A stretch of DNA of 11,635 nt. It comes from Xanthobacteraceae bacterium. GTDB lineage: Bacteria; Pseudomonadota; Alphaproteobacteria; Rhizobiales; Xanthobacteraceae. Position numbers and translations under genes: made by a program. The DNA lies in NCBI GenBank assembly GCA_030037185.1, contig JASHRR010001064.1, positions 1 through 11,635 on the forward strand, read 5' to 3'. Of this stretch, positions 5,348-11,635 are shown piece by piece; position 1 is the first letter of the stretch; each line of letters opens with the position of its first letter. The notes below the pieces were generated by a model, which saw nothing but the letters and a program-made list of their open reading frames with translations, had not been told where the DNA came from and did not search any database.

Positions 5348-6814
5348 GTGACCGGCGCGCTGCTGTTGACCATGATGATCGCGCCGGCCGCGGCCGCGCT
5401 AAGTTGCCTTCTCGTACGCACCCCTCGCGCGTCCGAAATGTTCAATTTGGCCGCAAGCATTATCGTCTTTGCCACCGCGGTTCCTCTCACTGTGCTCAGC
5501 GCGAGTGGACCCTATCATTACTGGGCCGATTATATCGTCTTCGACATGCCGGGCGCGTGGGTGACCTTATGTACTGCAATCGTCTATCTCCTCGCATCCA
5601 TCTATGCGGTCGGGTACATGCGGCTTCTCGCCGAAGAGGAAGAGAAACTGTGGAGCTTTTATGCGCTGTTCGCCGGCTTCGCGCTTACCGTGTTGTTCAG
5701 TACCGTCATGAACAATGCCGGCCTGTACTGGATCGCAATCGAATTGACGACTCTCGTGAGTACGTTTCTGGTCGGGTTTGAGCGTGCCGCCGAAAGCATC
5801 GAAGCGGCATGGAAATACATCATCATCGTTTCAGCTGGCATCAGCCTCGCATTGCTCGGAACCGTTCTGTTTTATTGGTCCGGAACCTTCGTCCTTGGTC
5901 CCGTCTATGACATGACCTGGGATGCTTTGCAGATGGCTGGGCCCAAAATGAACCCGACCCTGGTGACGCTCGCCTACCTGCTGGTACTGGTTGGCTATGG
6001 CACGAAGGTTGGTCTTGCGCCCATGCATTCTTGGCTGCCGGACGCGCACAGTGAAAGTCCGGCGCCGGTATCGGCAATGTTGTCGGGCGCCCTCCTGAAC
6101 GGCGCCATGCTCGGAATTGTCCGCTACCTCCCGATCGGGGACGCAGCAGGAGTCGGTCATTTTGCGCGAACCGTGCTTGTCGCGCTAGGCGTTCTGTCGC
6201 TGCTTGTCGGAGCACTCTTCATCGTCCGGCAAGACGGCATCAAAAGGCTGATGGCCTATTCCAGCGTCGAGCATATGGGCGTTGTAGCGCTCGGCTTTGG
6301 TTTCGGCGGGCTCTTCGGCGTGGCGGGCGCACTTTACCATATGCTCAACCACTCGCTGAACAAGTCGCTGATGTTTTTCGGCGCTGGCAACGTCATGCGT
6401 AGTTTCGGAACCAAGGAGATTGGCGATATTCGCAACGTCTGGATATGCTATCCGGTGCAAGGAAGCCTCTGGCTTGCTGGGGCCGCTGCGATCACGGGCG
6501 CTCCGCCGTTTGGCTTGTTTCTGAGCGAGCTTGTCATTTTGCGCGCCGGCCTCGAACGCGCCTATGACTGGGCCGTCTACGCGATGATCATTTTGTTGAT
6601 CGTCATTTTCATCGGATTCCTGAACCATTTCCGTGAAATGTACTTCGAAGGGGAGCCCCAGGCGGAACGTCGGCCGTTGGATGTGAGCGGTTGGTGCATC
6701 GCACCGATGTGGTTTGCCCTTGCCCCGCTCCTGTTGTTCGGCCTCTGGTGGCCACCCGACATGTGGCATCACTTCGCAGCGGTCGCGCGTGTTCTAATTG
6801 GTCCCGCTCCATGA
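5348..6814 (+). CDS. hyfF: Hydrogenase-4 component F, antiporter-like proton-pumping subunit (HyfF-like, NuoN/MrpD family)
   Basis: This 488-residue polytopic membrane protein has about 14 hydrophobic segments and belongs to the Mrp-antiporter/NuoL-M-N superfamily. Key residues of the proton channel are present: Glu132 in helix 5 (WIAIELTTLVSTF), Lys220 in the broken helix 7 (GYGTKVGLAPMHSWLPDAH), and Lys299 before YSSVEHMG. His335 and Lys339 (LNHSLNKSLMFF) and Glu394 (GLFLSELVIL) in helix 12 complete the path. The intact set predicts a working pump. GTG 5348 is the start, 2 bases after hyfE; no earlier start is possible without overlap. Its TGA overlaps the hyfG ATG (ATGA 6811-6814). Length is slightly below E. 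coli HyfF (about 526). Confidence 0.92.
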   Translation: MTGALLLTMMIAPAAAALSCLLVRTPRASEMFNLAASIIVFATAVPLTVLSASGPYHYWADYIVFDMPGAWVTLCTAIVYLLASIYAVGYMRLLAEEEEKLWSFYALFAGFALTVLFSTVMNNAGLYWIAIELTTLVSTFLVGFERAAESIEAAWKYIIIVSAGISLALLGTVLFYWSGTFVLGPVYDMTWDALQMAGPKMNPTLVTLAYLLVLVGYGTKVGLAPMHSWLPDAHSESPAPVSAMLSGALLNGAMLGIVRYLPIGDAAGVGHFARTVLVALGVLSLLVGALFIVRQDGIKRLMAYSSVEHMGVVALGFGFGGLFGVAGALYHMLNHSLNKSLMFFGAGNVMRSFGTKEIGDIRNVWICYPVQGSLWLAGAAAITGAPPFGLFLSELVILRAGLERAYDWAVYAMIILLIVIFIGFLNHFREMYFEGEPQAERRPLDVSGWCIAPMWFALAPLLLFGLWWPPDMWHHFAAVARVLIGPAP

Positions 6815-8301
6815 CTGTGTCTCAACCCACATCGCTACGGCCGGATCAGCTTAGAGATGCAGCATCCCGCCTGCGGGCGCGCGGCGGCCGCATGCAAATG
6901 GCCTATGCGTGGTATCCAGCGCCAAGGCGGCTGGAGTTGCGCTATGTGGTTGCGGAGCCCAAGCAACATCATTTTGGCGTTTGGCGCTGCGAGCCGAGCG
7001 GGCCGGTTCCGAGTATCACGGGCGTCTGGCCGTTAATAGGCTGGTACGAGCGCGAAATCACCGATTTGTTCGGTGTCCAGTTCGCTGACCATCCCCAGCC
7101 GCACCCCTTGGTGCTGCACGAGGGCGTAAAGCCAATACGGCCGCCGTTCGATCCGGACTACCCGCAACACGCAACTCTTCAGGCAGAGCCGGAAAAGCAA
7201 TCAATTCCGGAAATTGCCGGCGCTCAAGCAGACGTGCAGCTGCTCCCGTTCGGCCCCGTGCGCGCCGACGTCCTGGAGTCCGGAGAATTTATCTTCTTCT
7301 ATATCGGCGAGGCAATCCTGCACTATCATCCTCGCCTGTTCTTCAAGCATCGCGGAATGGAGAAGCGTTTCGAGGGGCTCCCGGCTGATCGTGCCGTCGT
7401 GCTGGCGGAACGCGTATCGGGGATAGGAAGCATTGCGCACGCGCTCGCCTACTGCCAGGCGGTTGAGGCCGCCGCAAATTGCGCCGTCCCGACGCGTGCG
7501 CGCTTCCTCCGTGTCCTGCTTGCGGAAATGGAACGTCTTTACAACCACCTCCATTATCTCGGCCATCTTTGTCACACGACGACGCTCAAGGTCGGCGAAG
7601 CCGAAGGCAAACTGCTCGAAGAGCGCGCGAAGCAGCTCAATGCGAGGCTGACAGGCAGTCGCTTTTTGCGCGGTATTCTTACGATTGGAGGCCTGAGGCG
7701 CGACTTCTCTCCTAAAGAGTGGCTCGGCGCTGAGCTAGAAGAGTTACGAGGACAATTTTCAATTTATGCGCAGCGTCTCGAGAATACAGGCAGTCATCTC
7801 GATCGTTTGATCACGACGGGAAGGCTCGATTCGCGGACTGCCTTCGATCAAGGCGCAACCGGACCTGTCGATCGCGCGTGCGGGCTCAACCGCGATTTGC
7901 GGCGCGATCATCCCTATGCGGCCTACGGAGAGCTGCCGCTGGCAGTCGCGGTCCGCGAGGACGGAGATGCCCATGCACGTGCGCAAATTCGGATGGCCGA
8001 GATCGACGCCAGCATCGCACTCATGGAGCGAACTATTCGCTTGCTCCCCGAGGGGCCGGTCCGGGCGGACTACAAGATCGCACCGAATTCCGAAGGCCTT
8101 GGGTGGAGCGAGTCGCCGCGCGGTACCTTGTTTTATGCGGTGCATTTCGACGGGCACTGCAAACTCGCACGCGTCAAGATCAAGTCACCGTCGTTCTCCA
8201 ATTGGAGAGTTTTCCCTTACACCGTGCACGATACCAACATGATGGATTATGCGATCAATGAGGCCAGCTTTGGGCTGACGATCGCTGGGTGCGACCGATA
8301 G
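6811..8301 (+). CDS. hyfG: Hydrogenase-4 large subunit-like protein (HyfG-like, NuoC-NuoD fusion) lacking the NiFe ligands
   Basis: The protein is 496 residues. An N-terminal NuoC-like domain (residues 1 to about 130) includes WPLIGWYEREITDLFGVQF at 73-91. A NuoD/NiFe-large-subunit domain follows from about 145. The frame is open upstream to 6691, but ATG 6811 overlaps the hyfF stop (ATGA) and begins the NuoC homology. In true group 4 hydrogenases the NiFe centre is held by CGxC near the domain start and DPCxxC at the end. Here the first motif is RVSGIGSIAH (201-210), with Ser203 and Gly206 at the cysteine positions. The last is LTIAGCDR, with Thr490 and Gly493 there; Cys494 is one residue off. 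The protein ends at Asp-Arg with no C-terminal extension to cleave. NuoD ends in the same way. So the scaffold and the interface to the small subunit are kept while the NiFe site is gone. A quinone-binding or other catalytic role is possible. Confidence 0.93.
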   Translation: MTVSQPTSLRPDQLRDAASRLRARGGRMQMAYAWYPAPRRLELRYVVAEPKQHHFGVWRCEPSGPVPSITGVWPLIGWYEREITDLFGVQFADHPQPHPLVLHEGVKPIRPPFDPDYPQHATLQAEPEKQSIPEIAGAQADVQLLPFGPVRADVLESGEFIFFYIGEAILHYHPRLFFKHRGMEKRFEGLPADRAVVLAERVSGIGSIAHALAYCQAVEAAANCAVPTRARFLRVLLAEMERLYNHLHYLGHLCHTTTLKVGEAEGKLLEERAKQLNARLTGSRFLRGILTIGGLRRDFSPKEWLGAELEELRGQFSIYAQRLENTGSHLDRLITTGRLDSRTAFDQGATGPVDRACGLNRDLRRDHPYAAYGELPLAVAVREDGDAHARAQIRMAEIDASIALMERTIRLLPEGPVRADYKIAPNSEGLGWSESPRGTLFYAVHFDGHCKLARVKIKSPSFSNWRVFPYTVHDTNMMDYAINEASFGLTIAGCDR

Positions 8302-8306
8302 GAGGG
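8301..8306 (+). promoter_or_regulatory. Strong ribosome binding site GGAGGG
   Basis: GGAGGG begins on the last base of the hyfG stop codon and lies 8 bases before ATG 8315. It fixes the start of the ferredoxin-HyfI fusion and is stronger than the sites of the upstream operon genes. Confidence 0.7.
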
Positions 8307-8314
8307 TCGGTGAT

Positions 8315-9121
8315 ATGCCATTATGGACGCTCATCGGTTTGTTAGAAGGCAAACAAACGGCTCCGTGGCCGGTCGCAGATGGCGAGGACGGTCAGGCCGG
8401 AGTTCTTGGCATGCCGCGCTATCGGCCCGAGCGATGCATCGAGGGATGCCAAGCCTGCGCCGATGTCTGCCCGACTCGCGCCATCACAACCATGCCGCCG
8501 CATCGGGGTGAGAAGCAACTGAACATCGATTATGGTCGCTGCATCGTATGCCAGCTCTGCACCGAGGCATGTCCGACCGGCGCGATGGTGGAGTCGTCGG
8601 ACTGGGCTTTTGGCGTTAGCCGACGCGATGACCTCGTGTGGAACAAGCAGAGTCCATCTGCGCCCTCCGCCAGGCGCGACGACTCTCATAGAGGATTCCG
8701 GCGCAGTTTGCATATCCGTCACGTCGACGCCGGCTCCTGCAATAGTTGTGAATCCGAGCTGCAAGCGCTGAACAATCCGTTCTATAATCTACACCGGCTT
8801 GGTATTTTCTTCACGGCCTCGCCACGGTTCGCCGACCTCCTGCTGGTGACCGGCCCAGTGACGTACGCGATGCTCAATCCGTTACGGGCGACCTATGAAG
8901 CGATGCCCGAGCCGCGTTGGGTTATGGCAGTTGGCACTTGTGCGGTGTCCGGAGGCATCGCTGAAGGCAGTTACTCTTCGGGTCATGGTCTCGACGGCGT
9001 TCTTCCCGTCGACGTCTATCTCCCCGGCTGTCCGCCCAATCCCGCCGCGATTATTCACGCGCTGATGATGTTTCTCGAGCGCATGCCGCAGCGCGTGAGA
9101 GGAGGCCAGCTTGTTGAATGA
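8315..9121 (+). CDS. hyfI: Fusion of a 2[4Fe-4S] ferredoxin domain with the NuoB-like small subunit (HyfH/NuoI-like + HyfI)
   Basis: The protein is 268 residues and carries electrons through the peripheral arm. The N-terminal part (about 35-95) is an 8-Fe ferredoxin like NuoI/HycF. Its cysteines are 41, 45, 48 and 52 in CIEGCQACADVCP, and 76, 79, 82 and 86 in CIVCQLCTEACP. The first cluster motif has C-x3-C instead of the usual C-x2-C. After a charged linker (about 100-130) comes the NuoB/HyfI domain, with Cys142 and Cys145 (CNSCESE), Cys209 (GTCAVSGG) and Cys239 (GCPPNP). That is the full ligand set of the proximal [4Fe-4S] cluster. In E. coli HyfH and HyfI are separate proteins, so this is a domain fusion. 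No frameshift or linker stop separates the halves. The TGA overlaps the start of the next gene. All Fe-S ligands are intact, so electron transfer should work even though the neighbouring large subunit lacks NiFe. Confidence 0.92.
   Translation: MPLWTLIGLLEGKQTAPWPVADGEDGQAGVLGMPRYRPERCIEGCQACADVCPTRAITTMPPHRGEKQLNIDYGRCIVCQLCTEACPTGAMVESSDWAFGVSRRDDLVWNKQSPSAPSARRDDSHRGFRRSLHIRHVDAGSCNSCESELQALNNPFYNLHRLGIFFTASPRFADLLLVTGPVTYAMLNPLRATYEAMPEPRWVMAVGTCAVSGGIAEGSYSSGHGLDGVLPVDVYLPGCPPNPAAIIHALMMFLERMPQRVRGGQLVE
9101..9105 (+). promoter_or_regulatory. Ribosome binding site GGAGG that decides a TTG start
   Basis: AGAGGAGG (9098-9105) lies inside the end of the fusion gene, 5 bases before TTG 9111 and 8 before TTG 9114. 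The only nearby ATG (9118) is out of frame. The site therefore supports a TTG start for the hyfB-like gene; TTG 9114 has the better spacing. Confidence 0.6.
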
Positions 9122-11096
9122 ACTCATACTCGCGGCATTCATCGCCTGGGCTTTCGCCGCCGTGATTGCGCTGCTCGGACGCGGGTTAATTGCCGCTCGA
9201 GTGCTGCTGGCGTGCGGATGCATCATCGGAATCATTGCTGCGATCGCCGGACTCCCGCAGGGCACAGCAGCAATAGCCTTGCCGACAGAACTTGCCAACC
9301 AGCGAATCAGCTTCCAACTCACGCCGGATAGCCTGTGGCTGCTCGGCTTTGGGTTGGCGCCTGGTGCGTTGGCTTGTGCGTTGGCGACCCCCTCCCCACG
9401 CGGCCAAGCGGGCTGGCTGTTTGGAGTCGCCGCAACGCTCATTGGCGCTTTAGGCGTGTTCGGTCTCCAAAATGGCATTGGATTTCTCATTGCTTGGGAG
9501 ATCATGAGCTTTGGCAGCGCCGTGATGGTCGTGAGTGAAAAGCTGTCCGCAGATGTCGGCCGTCCCGTCTTGTTCATGCTCAGCCTTCTGGAGGCTGGAG
9601 CGTTGGCACTTGTCGTCGCGATTCTCTTGCTCGTCTGCCAAGCTCAATCCTTCGCCTTTCAAGATTTCCATGGCATGGCGACTGCCCTTTCATACCCACT
9701 CGCTCTTATCGTTGGCGTGCTGCTAGTCATCGGACTCGGCGCGAAACTCGGCCTTTTGCCGTTCTATGAGTGGTTCCCAGGCCTTTATACCGCCGGCAGT
9801 GGTGCGTCAGGAGCGTTGCTGTCCGGTGTCGTCATAAACGCGGCCTATTTTGCGTTGAGTCGGGGACTGCTCGAGTGGGTGCCGGGTCAAGCTGCGATCG
9901 GATCGACGGAACTGGGAATTTTTATCATTACCGTCGCGGTTCTGAGCGCGATCCTCACAGCCCTTTACGCTTTTCAAGAAGAGGATTGGCGTGCGCTCTT
10001 GAGCTTTTCGTCTGCCGAGAACGCATGTATTGCGCTTGCCATGCTGGGCGCTGCCCTGATGTTTCGCGGCGACGGCCATCAAGAGCTCGCAAGCCTGGCG
10101 TGGACAGTCTCTCTCTTGCATTTGGCAGGCCACGCCCTCGCGAAAGGTAGCCTGTTTCTCGCCGCGGATGGGGTTTATCGCGCGACCGGCCGATACACCA
10201 TCTTCCATACCGACCTCCTGCGTCACAGCTCGTGGGTGTTCGGCCTCGGCGTGCTGTTTGGCGCAATGAGCCTTGCTGCTATGCCGCCCCAGGCGGGTTT
10301 TGTCAGCGAATGGTATGTTTTTCAAACTGTCTTCCAGGGGTTCCGTCTCAGTTCACTAGCGGGGCGTCTGGTCATGGCGCTGGCCGGAGCGGGGCTTGCA
10401 TTGACCGTCGCCGTCGCATTCGCGACTTTCGTGAAAGTATTCGGCATCGGACTGCTTGGCCGATCGCGTTCTCCGACATCGGTATCAAGAGGATCAGCAA
10501 CTGCGGTCGGATTGCTGGGACTAGGTGTATTGGGCTTGGCAATTGGAATGCCGCTTTGGCTGGATGCGTTGCGAACCGCTGTTGCATCAGAATTCGGCAC
10601 GCAGGCTGCTCGCGATATGCACGACGGCCTCCTCCTCGTTCCGCTCACGGCTAACTTCGCCTTCATTTCGCCAACGCTACTCGTTGTGGTGATGCCGCTC
10701 CTCGCGATCATCCCTATCCTGTTGGTCGTAGCCAACCGACGATTCGTCGTACGCCGCGCGCCGGTCTGGTACGGCGGGTTTGATCACGATCCGGAGCGAG
10801 CTTCGACGACAGCGCTCACTTTCTCGAACGCGCTCAGAACGTTTTACAGCTTCGTCTACCGTCCGACAGAAGAGGTCCGCCGAGAGGCAAATGGCGGAGC
10901 ACATTACTTCGTGCAGCGCTTGGTGTTCACGCACGATGTGGCGCCGATCTTTGGACCGTACCTGTTTGCACCGGCAACGCGAGCGGTTTGCTACGCAGCC
11001 AACAAACTTAGGGCATTGCAATCGGGGCACCTCAACTTCTACCTCGCTTTGATTGGCGGTCTATTGATCATCATTCTGGCCCTGAGCCTGACTTGA
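9111..11096 (+). CDS. hyfB: Hydrogenase-4 component B, antiporter-like proton-pumping subunit (HyfB-like, NuoL family)
   Basis: This 661-residue membrane protein is close to the length of E. coli HyfB (about 672) and has roughly 15 hydrophobic segments. Antiporter-family residues seen are Glu130 in FLIAWEIMSFGSAVMV, Lys212 in GLGAKLGLLPFYEWFPGLY (203-225 region), His340 and Lys345 in LLHLAGHALAKGSLFL, and Glu400 in GFVSEWYVFQ. The C-terminal quarter carries PVWYGGFDHDPERAS and the NALRTFYSFVYRP block, typical of HyfB/HycC. A charged amphipathic stretch (about 585-640) then leads to a last transmembrane helix (642-660). This matches the lateral arm of NuoL. The start is TTG (9111 or 9114), overlapping the previous stop. 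It is the last gene of the operon; in E. coli hyf it is near the front, so the order is changed. Confidence 0.92.
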   Translation: MLNELILAAFIAWAFAAVIALLGRGLIAARVLLACGCIIGIIAAIAGLPQGTAAIALPTELANQRISFQLTPDSLWLLGFGLAPGALACALATPSPRGQAGWLFGVAATLIGALGVFGLQNGIGFLIAWEIMSFGSAVMVVSEKLSADVGRPVLFMLSLLEAGALALVVAILLLVCQAQSFAFQDFHGMATALSYPLALIVGVLLVIGLGAKLGLLPFYEWFPGLYTAGSGASGALLSGVVINAAYFALSRGLLEWVPGQAAIGSTELGIFIITVAVLSAILTALYAFQEEDWRALLSFSSAENACIALAMLGAALMFRGDGHQELASLAWTVSLLHLAGHALAKGSLFLAADGVYRATGRYTIFHTDLLRHSSWVFGLGVLFGAMSLAAMPPQAGFVSEWYVFQTVFQGFRLSSLAGRLVMALAGAGLALTVAVAFATFVKVFGIGLLGRSRSPTSVSRGSATAVGLLGLGVLGLAIGMPLWLDALRTAVASEFGTQAARDMHDGLLLVPLTANFAFISPTLLVVVMPLLAIIPILLVVANRRFVVRRAPVWYGGFDHDPERASTTALTFSNALRTFYSFVYRPTEEVRREANGGAHYFVQRLVFTHDVAPIFGPYLFAPATRAVCYAANKLRALQSGHLNFYLALIGGLLIIILALSLT

Positions 11097-11635
11097 CGGC
11101 TCCGCTACCCACGTTCTTCGGAGTTGTCCGATTTCAACCACCATTGGCTCCTGCTGAAGCCCGGCCAGCGCGTGCTCGACAGCGGTGGGCCGTCAGAGTT
11201 GGACCGAAGGGTCCTATCTCGCAGCCTAGTCTCGTCTAGTCTTAGTCTGGTATACTCTAGTATAGCCATAGTCTAGTCTAGTATAAGACTAGCACGCGTG
11301 ATCGAGTTGATGAATACCGGGCGACGTGCTCGACGAAATAGTACGGTTCTCAAACAGCGACGCAGGTTCATCGAATCCAAATCTCGCTCCGCTCCCGCTG
11401 CGCCGCGATGCTGGCGGGATCGCGGACCTTAATTTAGAGGCGGGACGAGCCGGATTGGTAGGCGCCACTGACCGTCTTCGGCACGATGCCCTCGGCACCG
11501 AGCCCGCAAGCATACGCATCTCGCCGCGCTCAATCGCACCATTCACTTTGCCGAAGCTCGGCATCCACAAGATCAGCGAAGGGGTCACGGGCTGCCTCCC
11601 GCCATGTTGGCATCGCGACCGATCTAGCCGAGAGA
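11097..11635. other. Noncoding-looking tail after the operon
   Basis: No ORF in this 539-base stretch looks convincing. The longest (complement of 11289-11588, 99 codons) is Ser/Arg/Pro-rich with no recognised motif. On the + strand a short frame at about 11480-11600 (SIRISPRSIAPFTLPKLGIH) looks somewhat protein-like and could be a remnant. No good intrinsic terminator follows hyfB; only a weak CTCCG...CGGAG stem (11102-11126 area) without a T-tract was seen. The notable content is the CTAG/TAGTC cluster at 11226-11292. Confidence 0.5.
11226..11292. repeat. CTAG/TAGTC-rich repeat cluster with nested inverted repeats
   Basis: Six CTAG tetramers fall in 67 bases (starts 11226, 11236, 11257, 11273, 11278, 11289). 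TAGTC occurs five times (starts 11227, 11237, 11243, 11269, 11274) and once inverted as GACTA (11287-11291). CTAGTCTTA (11236-11244) is an exact inverted repeat of TAAGACTAG (11284-11292). Nested inside, TGGTATAC (11248-11255) pairs with GTATA(G)CCA (11260-11268), with one bulged base and a TCTA loop. The AT-rich block stands out in GC-rich surroundings. It could be a cruciform or transcript-end structure, a protein-binding array, or scar DNA of a mobile element. Confidence 0.6.

Noticed and set aside
6185..6772. 195-codon open frame on the complement of hyfF
   Set aside because: It is antisense to a firmly identified membrane gene and has no recognisable protein features.
6691..6810. 40-codon N-terminal extension of the HyfG-like protein
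   Set aside because: It lies inside the hyfF coding region. ATG 6811 overlaps the hyfF stop in the usual ATGA way and NuoC homology begins after it.
8287..8298. Cys494 of the large subunit as a surviving NiFe ligand
   Set aside because: It aligns one residue after the expected second cysteine (Gly493), and the other three ligand positions are Ser, Gly and Thr, so a NiFe site cannot form.
11289..11588. 99-codon frame on the complement at the right end
   Set aside because: It is low-complexity Ser/Arg/Pro sequence with no SD or motif and starts in a region without other coding signs; too weak to call a gene.

Overview
The window is GC-rich, tightly coded proteobacterial DNA. Alternative starts (GTG, TTG), ATGA overlaps and the style of the small ORFs suggest an alphaproteobacterium of the Rhizobiales (Bradyrhizobium-like). 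That placement is an inference from style and protein families; no marker gene confirms it. No tRNA, rRNA, CRISPR array or intact insertion sequence was seen. All supported genes lie on the + strand.

There are three zones. (1) Positions 1-561 hold the C-terminal half of a class II fructose-1,6-bisphosphatase (GlpX), cut by the window edge. (2) Positions 562-3600 form an accessory, partly decayed stretch. It holds a HEAT-repeat protein split by a one-base frameshift, a small membrane protein that also looks frameshifted, an orphan DnaA domain IV-like fragment, two small hypothetical proteins in tandem, and a mixed-frame remnant. (3) Positions 3599-11096 hold one compact six-gene operon for a membrane-bound complex of the hydrogenase-4 / formate hydrogenlyase / complex I superfamily. 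The order is hyfC-like, hyfE-like, hyfF-like, hyfG-like, a ferredoxin-hyfI fusion, hyfB-like. The last 540 bases hold no convincing gene but contain a striking CTAG/TAGTC-rich repeat cluster.

The operon encodes all modules expected of a proton-pumping module with a peripheral arm. These are a NuoH-like anchor, a HyfE (NuoK-related) subunit, two antiporter-like subunits, a NuoC-NuoD-like large subunit, and a NuoI-like ferredoxin domain fused to a NuoB-like small subunit. The iron-sulfur ligands are intact. The large subunit, however, has lost all four cysteines that hold the [NiFe] centre and ends exactly at the usual maturation cleavage point. The complex is therefore unlikely to be a hydrogenase. 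It fits the energy-converting-hydrogenase-related (Ehr-type) complexes, whose reaction is unknown. No formate dehydrogenase, HyfD or NiFe maturation gene is in the window.

Just upstream of hyfC a perfect 9-bp stem buries a strong Shine-Dalgarno sequence. That sequence serves a 26-codon ORF overlapping hyfC by ATGA, so the operon may be controlled by RNA structure and translational coupling.
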